Assembly: GCA_046732895.1 (NCBI GenBank)
Contig: JBKPNZ010000065.1
Span: 1-7,777, forward strand
Origin: JBKPNZ01 sp046732895
Lineage (GTDB): Bacteria; Actinomycetota; Thermoleophilia; Solirubrobacterales; 70-9
Reading direction: 5' to 3'
Length of the DNA stretch: 7,777 nt
A program made the translations under genes and the position numbers. Below, piece by piece: positions 1-4,800 of this stretch (position 1 is its first letter; the number at the start of each line of letters is the position of its first letter). The notes beneath the pieces were generated by a model. It worked only from the letters and a program-made list of their open reading frames with translations, was not told the DNA's origin and did not search any database.

Positions 1-276
1 ATGTCCTTCCGAATGAGTCTGGCCTTGATGAACGAGACGAAGCCGAATTGGTTGTTCATGAAGCCTGACCCTGCCCAATTCCCGTTCACGCTGGACCTGG
101 CCACATCGACTTGGACCCACTCGATCGGCTCGTCCGCGTAATCGAAGTAGAGCCTCACCCGGCGGTTGTCCAGGCACTTCGAAGCCGTCGAAGTCAAGAT
201 CACCGAGGACCATGTGCGTGGGTGGCTCGAATACCTTCTGCTCGACGATTCGAACGCTCGTCGGGGTCGTAGACCT
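1..276 (-). pseudogene. Frameshifted fragment of a secreted repeat/Ig-like-type protein, cut by the left edge
   Basis: Two adjacent minus-strand frames look like one broken protein. From about 276 down to about 180 one frame reads through TTPTSVRIVEQKVFEPP and MVLGDLDFDGFE. From about 180 down to base 1 the next frame reads KCLDNRRVRLYFDYAD, then EWVQVDVARSSVNGNW, and continues off the window. The second part resembles the C-R-V-L...GNW...F-A-V pattern I associate with extracellular actinobacterial domains (Cys, basic stretch, beta strand, Gly-Asn-Trp turn, final beta strand); that family link is from memory. A one-base loss near 176-182 would join the two halves. Upstream, the first frame is closed by a stop at 349-351 and shows no good start or signal peptide, so the 5' end may be degraded too. 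It could instead be a sequencing error in a live gene. Confidence 0.45.
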
Positions 277-491
277 CTGGGGCTCGGCAGAGCGACTTCG
301 CCGTGCTGTGCCTGGCGAAGATGCGCGGAGGAGCCGTGGATAGCGACCTCAACGGTTGCCCAGGGTCCGAATGCTAGATGTGGCGCGTTCCGGAAAGCGA
401 TACCTACGGGCTGACCCCCGGCGCCCCCGGGAAGGAACCTTGCACCGGCGGCGCTTGACGCATCAGATCGGTGACCTTAGCCACGGCACCC
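277..491. other. Region with no supported gene
   Basis: Short open frames exist on both strands, but none has a start with a ribosome binding site, a recognisable protein pattern or steady third-position GC bias. It probably holds the decayed 5' end of the left-edge remnant plus the upstream region of the cupin gene. A TTGACG hexamer at 455-460 looks like a -35 box but lies about 31 nt before the best -10 hexamer, too far to pair with it. Confidence 0.4.
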
Positions 492-497
492 TAGGAT
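492..497 (+). promoter_or_regulatory. -10 box TAGGAT, probable leaderless promoter of the cupin gene
   Basis: TAGGAT fits the TAnnnT -10 consensus and ends 7 nt before the GTG at 505. Transcription would then begin at or within a few bases of the start codon, and there is no Shine-Dalgarno sequence. No convincing -35 box is seen at 16-18 nt spacing. Confidence 0.5.
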
Positions 498-504
498 TGC
501 GACC

Positions 505-906
505 GTGCCGTTCACGCTCAGGAACTTCAAGGAGGACCTGGAGGACGTCGGGTCCAACTTCGACGGCGCGCCGGACCTGGAGTTCCGCCTGGCGACCGAG
601 GCGCTCGAGCTCGAGCAATCCGGCCTGGGCTACCAGCGCATACCGCCCGGCTATCGCTTTCCGTACGGCCACACGCACAAAAAGCAGGAGGAGGTGTACG
701 TGGTCGTGCGCGGGAGCGGGCGGATGAAGCTCGACGACGAGATCGTCGAGCTCAAGGAGTGGGACGCGGTGCGCATCCCGCCCGGTACGTGGCGGGGCTA
801 CGAGGCCGGGCCCGAGGGCCTCGAGATCATCGTCATCGGCGCTCCCAATCTCGGCGAGGCTCCGCGTGAAGACGTCGAGGGCCAGCGCGACTGGTGGGCT
901 GACTAG
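505..906 (+). CDS. Single-domain cupin protein, 133 aa
   Basis: A small cytoplasmic beta-barrel protein of the cupin_2 type; its substrate is unknown. Cupin motif 1 is clear: G49 is followed by H56-T-H58, E62/E63 and G70 in the segment GHTHKKQEEVYVVVRG, giving the usual two His and one Glu metal ligands. Motif 2 is PPGTWRGYEAG (residues 92-102), where the usual metal-binding His after PxG-x2 is Arg97. Metal binding may therefore rest on three ligands or be altered. The GTG at 505 is chosen because the protein pattern begins there (PFTLRNFKEDLEDV) and a -10 box ends 7 nt upstream. There is no signal peptide. The gene stands alone, about 100 nt before a microprotein gene with its own promoter. 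Being a cupin is near certain; whether it is an enzyme or a sugar/metabolite binder cannot be told. Confidence 0.9.
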   Translation: MPFTLRNFKEDLEDVGSNFDGAPDLEFRLATEALELEQSGLGYQRIPPGYRFPYGHTHKKQEEVYVVVRGSGRMKLDDEIVELKEWDAVRIPPGTWRGYEAGPEGLEIIVIGAPNLGEAPREDVEGQRDWWAD

Positions 907-993
907 CGCCAGGTAGGTGAACATGAAGACAGCTGCCAACCCCTCGGAGGCCGTCCGGCGCTTACCGACAACGCCGGAGAGCCCAATCAGGGA

Positions 994-999
994 TAGGCT
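994..999 (+). promoter_or_regulatory. -10 box TAGGCT, probable leaderless promoter of the 56-aa microprotein
   Basis: TAGGCT fits TAnnnT and ends exactly 6 nt before the GTG at 1006, the same geometry as at 2163 and 5938. There is no Shine-Dalgarno sequence before the GTG. The -35 region is weak. Confidence 0.5.
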
Positions 1000-1005
1000 C
1001 GCCAT

Positions 1006-1176
1006 GTGAGGAACGTTCTCGCGGGAGTGATCTTGCTGGCGGGGGCAGTCGTGCCGGCCCTCACGTTCACGAGCGATGCAGTGTGGAACAGTCCGTGGGC
1101 GGCCACCGCCGTTGTGGGCGGTTGTCTGATCGGTGGAGCCTTACTTGCCGGTTGGATCAGCGGCGGCGAGAGCTAA
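1006..1176 (+). CDS. Hypothetical two-helix membrane microprotein, 56 aa
   Basis: This short frame runs from GTG 1006 to TAA 1174-1176. It predicts an N-terminal hydrophobic segment (residues about 4-21: VLAGVILLAGAVVPALTF), a short polar turn with Trp residues (SDAVWNSPW, about 23-31) and a second hydrophobic Gly/Ala-rich segment (about 32-50), ending WISGGES. Two membrane helices with both ends in the cytoplasm are likely. Third codon positions are mostly G/C, as in neighbouring genes. A TAGGCT -10 box lies 6 nt upstream, matching other genes here, which supports translation of this small frame. The gene is convergent with 1205-1698, with 28 nt between their stops. I do not recognise a family. 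It could be a small membrane regulator or simply an unannotated conserved membrane protein. Confidence 0.6.
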   Translation: MRNVLAGVILLAGAVVPALTFTSDAVWNSPWAATAVVGGCLIGGALLAGWISGGES

Positions 1177-1204
1177 CTAACGCGGCGCCCGATCGCGCGG
1201 AGGC

Positions 1205-1698
1205 CTAGGTTGGCGCGAAGGCGCAGCGGTACGGGAGATCCTGGTTGAGGATCGAGTCGGCCGAGCTGCCTACGTCTGCCAACGTGCGGGCGTAGAAGTT
1301 CTCGGCCGCGCCGTCGTCGGCATCACGCCAGTAGTCGTTGGACCATTCGTTGACCCCGAGGGTGATCCCCGGTTCGTCTCGGAACGTCAGCAGCTCGGCG
1401 AGTGTGGGAAGCCGACCCCCGTCGTCCCTGCACTCGGAGTCGGCAGCCGTCCAATGCGCATCGGGTCGACCCTGAACCTCGATGCAGGCGCCGGCGTGGT
1501 AGCGCGTTCCCTTCCGGCACTTGAATCCTGCGAGCGAGGACTCCTTGGCGTCCTGTCCCTTCACAGCGTTCGGAGCGATCTGCTCGGAATGCACGCTGTT
1601 TCGCCCAGCGCCCACGCCAGCCCTCCCCCGAGCGCCAAGAAGACGGCGATGGTCGGCATGACGTTCGCATACGTCAGATGGCGAGTGATGCGTTTCAT
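1205..1698 (-). pseudogene. Frameshifted secreted protein with C-terminal lectin-like (DUF1566-like) region
   Basis: Translation starts at ATG 1698 after a strong GAGGAGG ribosome binding site. Residues 1-32 form a basic start and one hydrophobic segment (MKRITRHLTYANV, then AVFLALGGGLAWALG), the signal/anchor I associate with Thermoleophilia surface proteins. That frame soon ends. The next frame resumes with RNSVHSEQIAPNAVKGQDA and runs to TAG 1205-1207. One base missing near 1600-1603 would restore a protein of about 164 aa. The C-terminal part has paired Cys (FKCRKG, GACIEV, SECRDDGG, PYRCAF), the motif GRLPTLAELLTFR and an EWSNDYW segment, the layout of C-type-lectin-like/DUF1566-like domains. 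The NSVHSEQIAPNAVKG stretch resembles linker repeats that follow this leader in related proteins. The downstream frame stays intact, with biased codons, so the break is recent, a sequencing error, or a phase-type switch. Confidence 0.65.
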
Positions 1699-1721
1699 GG
1701 TTCCTCCTCGTGGCTGCGGCG

Positions 1722-1750
1722 ACGATAACCGCGCGTGCGGCTCCTGTCCA
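1722..1750 (-). promoter_or_regulatory. Promoter TGGACA-17 nt-TATCGT for the 1205-1698 gene
   Basis: On the minus strand a -35 box TGGACA (1750-1745, five of six to TTGACA) is followed after exactly 17 nt by TATCGT (1727-1722, fits TAnnnT). The start point would be near 1715, leaving a leader of about 17 nt that contains the GAGGAGG ribosome binding site before ATG 1698. This is one of the two best sigma-70-type promoters in the window. Confidence 0.6.
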
Positions 1751-1841
1751 GGTCGACGTCTGCGCACCGGGCTCACTGTGCGAAGGGTCACAAGAGCGGC
1801 TGCGCATGAACTCCGGGGCCCGACCCGGCAGTACCCCCTGC

Positions 1842-1853
1842 AGGAGGTGATCC
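1842..1853 (+). promoter_or_regulatory. Full-length Shine-Dalgarno sequence AGGAGGTGATCC
   Basis: These 12 bases are the exact complement of the conserved 3' tail of bacterial 16S rRNA (GGATCACCTCCT). The GGAGG core ends 7 nt before ATG 1855, an ideal spacing. Such a complete match is much longer than the usual 4-6 bases and decides the start of the 39-aa gene. Confidence 0.8.
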
Positions 1854-1854
1854 A

Positions 1855-1974
1855 ATGAGCAACATCATCAAGTCCAGGCGGGTCTGGGTCGCTCTGGTCC
1901 TCGCCACCGCCTTCGTAGCGGTGGTCGTGGTCGTCGCCTACGCAGGCGGCTCCGGCGGGGGCGGCGTCTACTAG
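1855..1974 (+). CDS. Hypothetical single-helix membrane microprotein with Gly-rich tail, 39 aa
   Basis: ATG 1855 to TAG 1972-1974 encodes a short basic head (MSNIIKSRR), one long hydrophobic helix (residues about 10-30, VWVALVLATAFVAVVVVVAY) and the tail AGGSGGGGVY. One membrane pass with an extracytoplasmic Gly-rich end is likely; AYA before the glycines might also be read as a signal-peptidase site. The complete Shine-Dalgarno match just upstream argues strongly that it is translated, and well. It is divergent from the frameshifted secreted gene (156 nt between their starts). No clear -10/-35 pair is seen before it, and no partner gene follows. No family is recognised. The shape resembles small sporulation or envelope peptides and small respiratory-complex subunits, but nothing here points to one of them. 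Confidence 0.7.
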   Translation: MSNIIKSRRVWVALVLATAFVAVVVVVAYAGGSGGGGVY

Positions 1975-2162
1975 ACGCCGTGATCTGGCCCGGCTTCACG
2001 CACCGCGGCGCCGAAAACTCCGACGTCGAGTTGGAGGTCTTCGTCGCCGTGGCCGTGATCCAGGTGCGTTCCGCGCTGGCTCGTCGTGCTTGGAACACGT
2101 ACGGCAGCGGAGGTCCATCTCGGCTCGTGTGGCCGCTCCGCATTTCAAGCGACGGTTTCGAT
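1975..2162. other. Intergenic region without a convincing gene
   Basis: Two overlapping frames, one on each strand, cover 1977 to about 2100. The plus frame from GTG 1980 gives ENSDVELEVFVAVAVIQVR with high GC at third positions for its first half; the minus frame gives HLDHGHGDEDLQLDVGVFG ending at TAG. Neither has a ribosome binding site or a suitably spaced -10 box, and bias is lost further on. One may be a gene remnant. Confidence 0.35.
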
Positions 2163-2168
2163 TAGGGT
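2163..2168 (+). promoter_or_regulatory. -10 box TAGGGT, probable leaderless promoter of the SRPBCC gene
   Basis: TAGGGT ends exactly 6 nt before GTG 2175, with no Shine-Dalgarno sequence between them. The same hexamer and spacing occur on the other strand before ATG 5931. The -35 region is weak. Confidence 0.55.
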
Positions 2169-2174
2169 CAGGCG

Positions 2175-2624
2175 GTGGCCTCGACCTCGGGTGAGCTCAC
2201 CCTCGAGATGACGCGGGTCATTCCCGCGGCCCCCACGGTGGTCTTCCGCTCGTTCAGCGATGCAGACAAGCTCGCCCAATGGTGGGGTCCAGACGGCTTC
2301 GCCGTCTCGAGCCTCGAATTCAACCCGCGGGTGGGCGGCACCTATCGGATCGAGATGCAGCCACCCGAGGGCGACGCCTTTCATCTAATCGGAGAGTTCC
2401 GCGAGGTCGAACCGCCGGACCGGCTCGCCTTCACGTTCGTCTGGGAAGAGCCCGATGTCGACGACGTCGAGACCCTGGTGGAGCTTTCGTTCCGGGACCT
2501 CGGTCGGTCGACCGAGATCGGCCTCACTCAGGGACCCTTTAAGACCGAGGCGCGGCGTACGCTTCACAGGGACGGTTGGCGAGAGAGCTTCGGCAAGCTC
2601 GAGCAGCTGACCGCACACCCATAG
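2175..2624 (+). CDS. SRPBCC-fold protein, AHSA1 (activator of Hsp90 ATPase homologue 1-like) family, 149 aa
   Basis: The protein has the full AHSA1/START-like helix-grip pattern. A first strand (LTLEMTRVIPAAPTVVF, residues 8-24) leads to the helix and tryptophan pair in DKLAQWWGPDGF (31-42). Then come the beta hairpin NPRVGGTYRIEM (50-61), the strand RLAFTFVWEEP (83-93) and a long C-terminal helix opened by HRDGWRESFGKLEQL (131-145). Its length is usual for the family. Members bind small hydrophobic ligands or act in stress and detoxification settings. In bacteria they often sit beside an ArsR-type regulator, but none is seen here, so the role is open. The GTG start is chosen because a -10 box ends 6 nt upstream and the conserved pattern begins a few residues in. 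The protein is cytoplasmic. A hairpin begins at the last base of the stop codon. Confidence 0.92.
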   Translation: MASTSGELTLEMTRVIPAAPTVVFRSFSDADKLAQWWGPDGFAVSSLEFNPRVGGTYRIEMQPPEGDAFHLIGEFREVEPPDRLAFTFVWEEPDVDDVETLVELSFRDLGRSTEIGLTQGPFKTEARRTLHRDGWRESFGKLEQLTAHP

Positions 2625-2641
2625 TCGCCTGCGAAGGCGAC
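2624..2641 (+). terminator. Perfect 7-bp hairpin with GCGA loop at the end of the SRPBCC gene
   Basis: GTCGCCT (2624-2630) pairs with AGGCGAC (2635-2641) around a GCGA tetraloop of the very stable GNRA class. It starts at the last base of the stop codon. No T-run follows, so it may be a U-less terminator, common in high-GC actinobacteria, or a 3' end stabiliser. Confidence 0.45.
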
Positions 2642-2726
2642 CGGAAGGCGAGCGGATCATTCGCGGCGTAAGCGGTAGAACCGCGGCTCCGCCCTCCTGA
2701 CATCCCCAAAAGCGCTGCAGGCCTTT

Positions 2727-2742
2727 GTGTGGGAATCCACAC
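2727..2742. promoter_or_regulatory. Palindrome GTGTGG-GAAT-CCACAC, possible operator
   Basis: A perfect 6-bp inverted repeat with a 4-nt centre lies about 85 nt upstream of the secreted-protein gene at 2827. GTGTGG recurs at 2778-2783 in a similar setting (TTGTGTGG in both), and CCACA also occurs near 2759. This fits a dimeric repressor or activator site with a second half-site, but no regulator gene is nearby. Confidence 0.3.
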
Positions 2743-2826
2743 CCTGCGACACCAGCCAGCCACATTTCCTGCCTCTTGTGTGGTTGCGATCCTCGAGCCG
2801 TTCAACGGATGAAAGGACTCGACACG

Positions 2827-3441
2827 ATGACCCTGCACCTCAAGCCCGGACTCGCTGTTGTCGCCGCCGCGCTCAGCCTGCTGGCAGTGGCCTCGACACC
2901 GGCTTGGGCACTTCCAAATGGTGGCCTAGAGAGTGGCGACTTCTCGGGCTGGCACCAAAACAGCACTGGCCAGGGCCAGTGGCAGGTGTACTCCGGAGGC
3001 GGCTTCCTCGGCCTCGCGGCACCACCACAGGAGAGCTTCGCTGCCGAGACGGTCCAGGACTTTCCGAGCTCCAACGTCCTCTCTCGCACGCTGCGCCTGA
3101 AGAAGGGCGTCGACTACCGGCTGAAGATGCAGGTCTACTACGTCACCGACGCCGACCACTTCGATACGCCCCGCACCCTCGTTCTGAACAACACGCCGAA
3201 CGAGCAATACCGGATCGACCTGATGAAGCCCCATTCGCCGCTTCGGTCACTCAAGCGCAAGGACGTGCTCATGAACCTCTTCCGGACCGATGTCGGCGAC
3301 CCGCTCACGATGGCTCCGAAGACGATCAGCAAAGACATCTCGCGATTCGGCGGCCACAGGGTGAGGCTGCGTCTCGCCGAGGTCGACAACCACGGGAAGT
3401 TCGCCGCCGGGGTTGACGCGGTCGCGCTGAAGCGCGGCTGA
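2827..3441 (+). CDS. Secreted protein with carbohydrate-binding-like domain, 204 aa
   Basis: ATG 2827 is preceded after 9 nt by AAAGGA (2812-2817) and opens a classic signal peptide: MTLHLKPG, a hydrophobic core, then STPAWA with cleavage after residue 28. The in-frame ATG at 2809 and the earlier starts would place Cys-rich sequence before the signal and are less likely. The mature protein begins LPNGGLESGDFSGWH, the N-G-x-L/F-E-x-G-x-F-x-G-W signature that opens many jelly-roll carbohydrate-binding modules and PEP-CTERM-type exported proteins. The end, KFAAGVDAVALKRG, matches the usual last strand of such domains (G-[VI]-D-x-V). The middle is beta-rich with a basic stretch (PLRSLKRKDVL). There is no sorting signal or second helix, so it is probably released. 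The ligand is unknown. It is convergent with the DUF6081-like gene. Confidence 0.8.
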   Translation: MTLHLKPGLAVVAAALSLLAVASTPAWALPNGGLESGDFSGWHQNSTGQGQWQVYSGGGFLGLAAPPQESFAAETVQDFPSSNVLSRTLRLKKGVDYRLKMQVYYVTDADHFDTPRTLVLNNTPNEQYRIDLMKPHSPLRSLKRKDVLMNLFRTDVGDPLTMAPKTISKDISRFGGHRVRLRLAEVDNHGKFAAGVDAVALKRG

Positions 3442-3669
3442 GCCGCTGGTATCGGGCGCGGATGTTCCTGCCGACGATTGCGCCGTCTCGCACGTCCTTG
3501 CCGGCGACCTGAGTGACTTGCTGCCGCCGACCGTAGGCGCGCAAATCGGCTCAGACCTTCTCCGGCACCTGGTCGTTCAGCCTCGCGCATCCAGACAGAT
3601 GGCAACATCGCCGTGGCCGGCGCCGCTGAAAGAGACTTCGCGTTAGCTCGCGTTTTGGCCGAGTAGAGC
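3442..3669. other. Convergent intergenic region, possibly with a gene remnant
   Basis: No intact gene is seen. On the minus strand, about 3536-3450 reads QQVTQVAGKDVRDGAIVGRNIRA, which resembles the repeated V-x-D-G-[ST]-[IL]-x-G-x-[DN]-[IV] linkers of Thermoleophilia surface proteins. The frame then runs into the antisense of the neighbouring gene and has no start or signal. It may be a small decayed fragment. A hairpin GCGGC-TGA-GCCGC (3434-3446) spans the stop codon of the preceding gene and could act in termination. Confidence 0.3.
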
Positions 3670-3683
3670 CGGGCGGATGCCCG
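3670..3683 (-). terminator. Short hairpin CGGGC-GGAT-GCCCG after the DUF6081-like gene
   Basis: A 5-bp GC-only stem with a 4-nt loop lies one base beyond the minus-strand stop codon (3685-3687). No T-run follows. The position suits a weak terminator, but the stem is short enough to be chance. Confidence 0.3.
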
Positions 3684-3684
3684 A

Positions 3685-4449
3685 TCACGTGTCGACCCCG
3701 CGCACACTGAACCGGCGCCACCGCGCGGTCATGCCCTGCCCCTCGAGCGAGCGGCTGCGACCGTCGCGGATCGGCAGCTGCGTGTAGATCCCGAAGGCGA
3801 GGCGAACGCGTTCGGGGATCAACGTGCCCTCGGCCTCGTACACCTTGTGGCCGTCGATGTGCCACGTCGCGCTCGAGCTTTTCCGGTCGAGCGTGATCTC
3901 GCACCCGCGAGGCCGCGTGAAGTCGTCGTCGAAGTCCTCGTATGGCGACTCGACCACGTGGACGAAAGGCTCGCCTGGCCCACCACCGGCCAAGGGCAGG
4001 TGCTCGTGCATCGCGAGCACGCGTGTCGAGGTGCCGCAGACGGAGAACACGCGCTTGCTCACGTCGAGGTCGGCGACCTGAAAGGCGGCGAGCCCCCGAC
4101 GGGAATCAGTCGGTTCTCCGCCGACGTTCTCGACCGCGAGGTCGGCGGCGAACGTCGCGGGCTGATCCGGCGGCAGCTCGAACTCGCGCGTTGAGAGGGT
4201 GAGGTACTTGACGCTGTCGACGGACTGAAACGTGTCGTGTGCCAGCGAGAAGCGCGGGATCGTTACTTGAACCTCACCGTCGGCGACGGCCACCTCGGCG
4301 TTGGGGTCCAGCGGGATGTGCTCGCCGCCGGTCGGCAGCGGCAGACGCGCCGCCTCCCAGCGCGCCGTGTCGAGGCTCGGCCCGCTGAGCTCGTCGTACG
4401 TGACGAAGCCGTCGGGAGCGGCGGCCGGGACCCGCATCTCAGGCTGCAT
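3685..4449 (-). CDS. DUF6081-like protein, probable concanavalin-like lectin/glucanase fold, 254 aa
   Basis: The sequence matches the pattern I associate with DUF6081, a family seen in actinobacteria. It shows an opening FVTYDELSGPSLDTARW (residues 15-31), PNAEVAVADGEVQVTIPRF (49-67), SLAHDTFQSVDSVKYLTLST, a strand with ENVGGEP, and late strands CEITLDRKSSSATWHIDGHKVYEAEG and RVRLAFGIYTQLP. The alternation of strands and the W-x-x-D-G-x-x-V-Y-E motif are typical of jelly-roll folds such as the GH16-type or LamG-type, but I cannot see a GH16 ExDxE catalytic triad, so binding is more likely than hydrolysis. There is no signal peptide, so it is either cytoplasmic or exported another way. ATG 4449 has a perfect AGGAGG 5 nt upstream. 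A TAGGGG -10-like box and an inverted repeat lie in its leader. Function is unknown. Confidence 0.75.
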   Translation of the reverse strand: MQPEMRVPAAAPDGFVTYDELSGPSLDTARWEAARLPLPTGGEHIPLDPNAEVAVADGEVQVTIPRFSLAHDTFQSVDSVKYLTLSTREFELPPDQPATFAADLAVENVGGEPTDSRRGLAAFQVADLDVSKRVFSVCGTSTRVLAMHEHLPLAGGGPGEPFVHVVESPYEDFDDDFTRPRGCEITLDRKSSSATWHIDGHKVYEAEGTLIPERVRLAFGIYTQLPIRDGRSRSLEGQGMTARWRRFSVRGVDT

Positions 4450-4454
4450 CGATA

Positions 4455-4460
4455 CCTCCT
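4455..4460 (-). promoter_or_regulatory. Ribosome binding site AGGAGG of the DUF6081-like gene
   Basis: AGGAGG on the minus strand is followed after 5 nt by ATG 4449. It fixes the start and contrasts with the many genes here that lack a Shine-Dalgarno sequence. Confidence 0.8.
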
Positions 4461-4469
4461 CGGGGTTCG

Positions 4470-4497
4470 AGCGGCGCGGTTCGCCGCTTCACCCCTA
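4470..4497 (-). promoter_or_regulatory. -10-like box TAGGGG with a 7-bp inverted repeat at the start point
   Basis: On the minus strand TAGGGG (4497-4492) is followed after 3 nt by a perfect inverted repeat, AGCGGCG-5 nt-CGCCGCT (4488-4470). If the box is real, transcription starts inside or at the edge of the repeat. The repeat could be an operator overlapping the start point or a stem at the 5' end of the mRNA, 10 nt before the ribosome binding site. Confidence 0.4.
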
Positions 4498-4778
4498 GAA
4501 CGAATGGAAGCGGCCCATTTCGACAGCCCGGCGCCAGTGCAGCCGCATTCGGCGAGGTGGCCGACGCACAGGCGGCCAGGCGCGGCACAACCCGTAGTTA
4601 CCCGCAGGGGCAACCCCCGGCTACACCCCTGCGCGCCACGACGCGAACGCCTGCTGGACCGAGCTTCCCTGGACGCTTCTTCCTCGGCACCCAGGTGGCG
4701 CGAAACGTCGGGAATTCGTCAGATGGGCAGCTACAAGGAGTGGATGCCCTTTTCTGCGTCCCGCCGATTTCCCTCTGA
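4498..4778. other. Intergenic region with a long-range inverted repeat
   Basis: Between the FG-GAP gene and the DUF6081-like gene (both minus) I see no gene with a start signal and a protein-like pattern. The main structure is an 8-bp inverted repeat, CGCAGGGG (4603-4610) and CCCCTGCG (4626-4633), separated by 15 nt rich in C (CAACCCCCGGCTACA) and preceded by CCCGTAGTTACC. It lies about 105 nt upstream of the DUF6081-like -10 box, so it could be a distant activator site or a terminator hairpin for the FG-GAP transcript. Confidence 0.4.
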
Positions 4779-4791
4779 GCCGGCGCCCGGC
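4779..4791 (-). terminator. Weak hairpin GCCGG-3 nt-CCGGC after the FG-GAP gene
   Basis: A 5-bp GC stem with a 3-nt loop begins 9 nt beyond the minus-strand stop codon (4803-4801). No T-run follows. Possible U-less terminator. Confidence 0.3.
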
Positions 4792-4800
4792 CGCAGCGTT

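Noticed and set aside
270..355. Short plus-strand frame reading DFAVLCLAKMRGGAVDSDLNGC
   Set aside because: It looks protein-like for a few residues but lies between stops only about 28 codons apart and has no start signal before the pattern.
455..483. TTGACG at 455-460 as the -35 box of the cupin promoter
   Set aside because: At 17-nt spacing the matching hexamer (TTAGCC region) is poor, and the good TAGGAT box lies about 31 nt away.
463..1005. Long minus-strand open frame opposite the cupin gene
   Set aside because: It is the antisense of a clear cupin; its Leu/Val/Arg-rich content mirrors the biased codons of the real gene, and it has no start signal.
1980..2165. Possible 61-aa plus-strand gene from GTG 1980
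   Set aside because: The first half has coding-like bias, but there is no ribosome binding site, no suitably spaced -10 box and no recognisable pattern, and an overlapping minus frame looks equally plausible.
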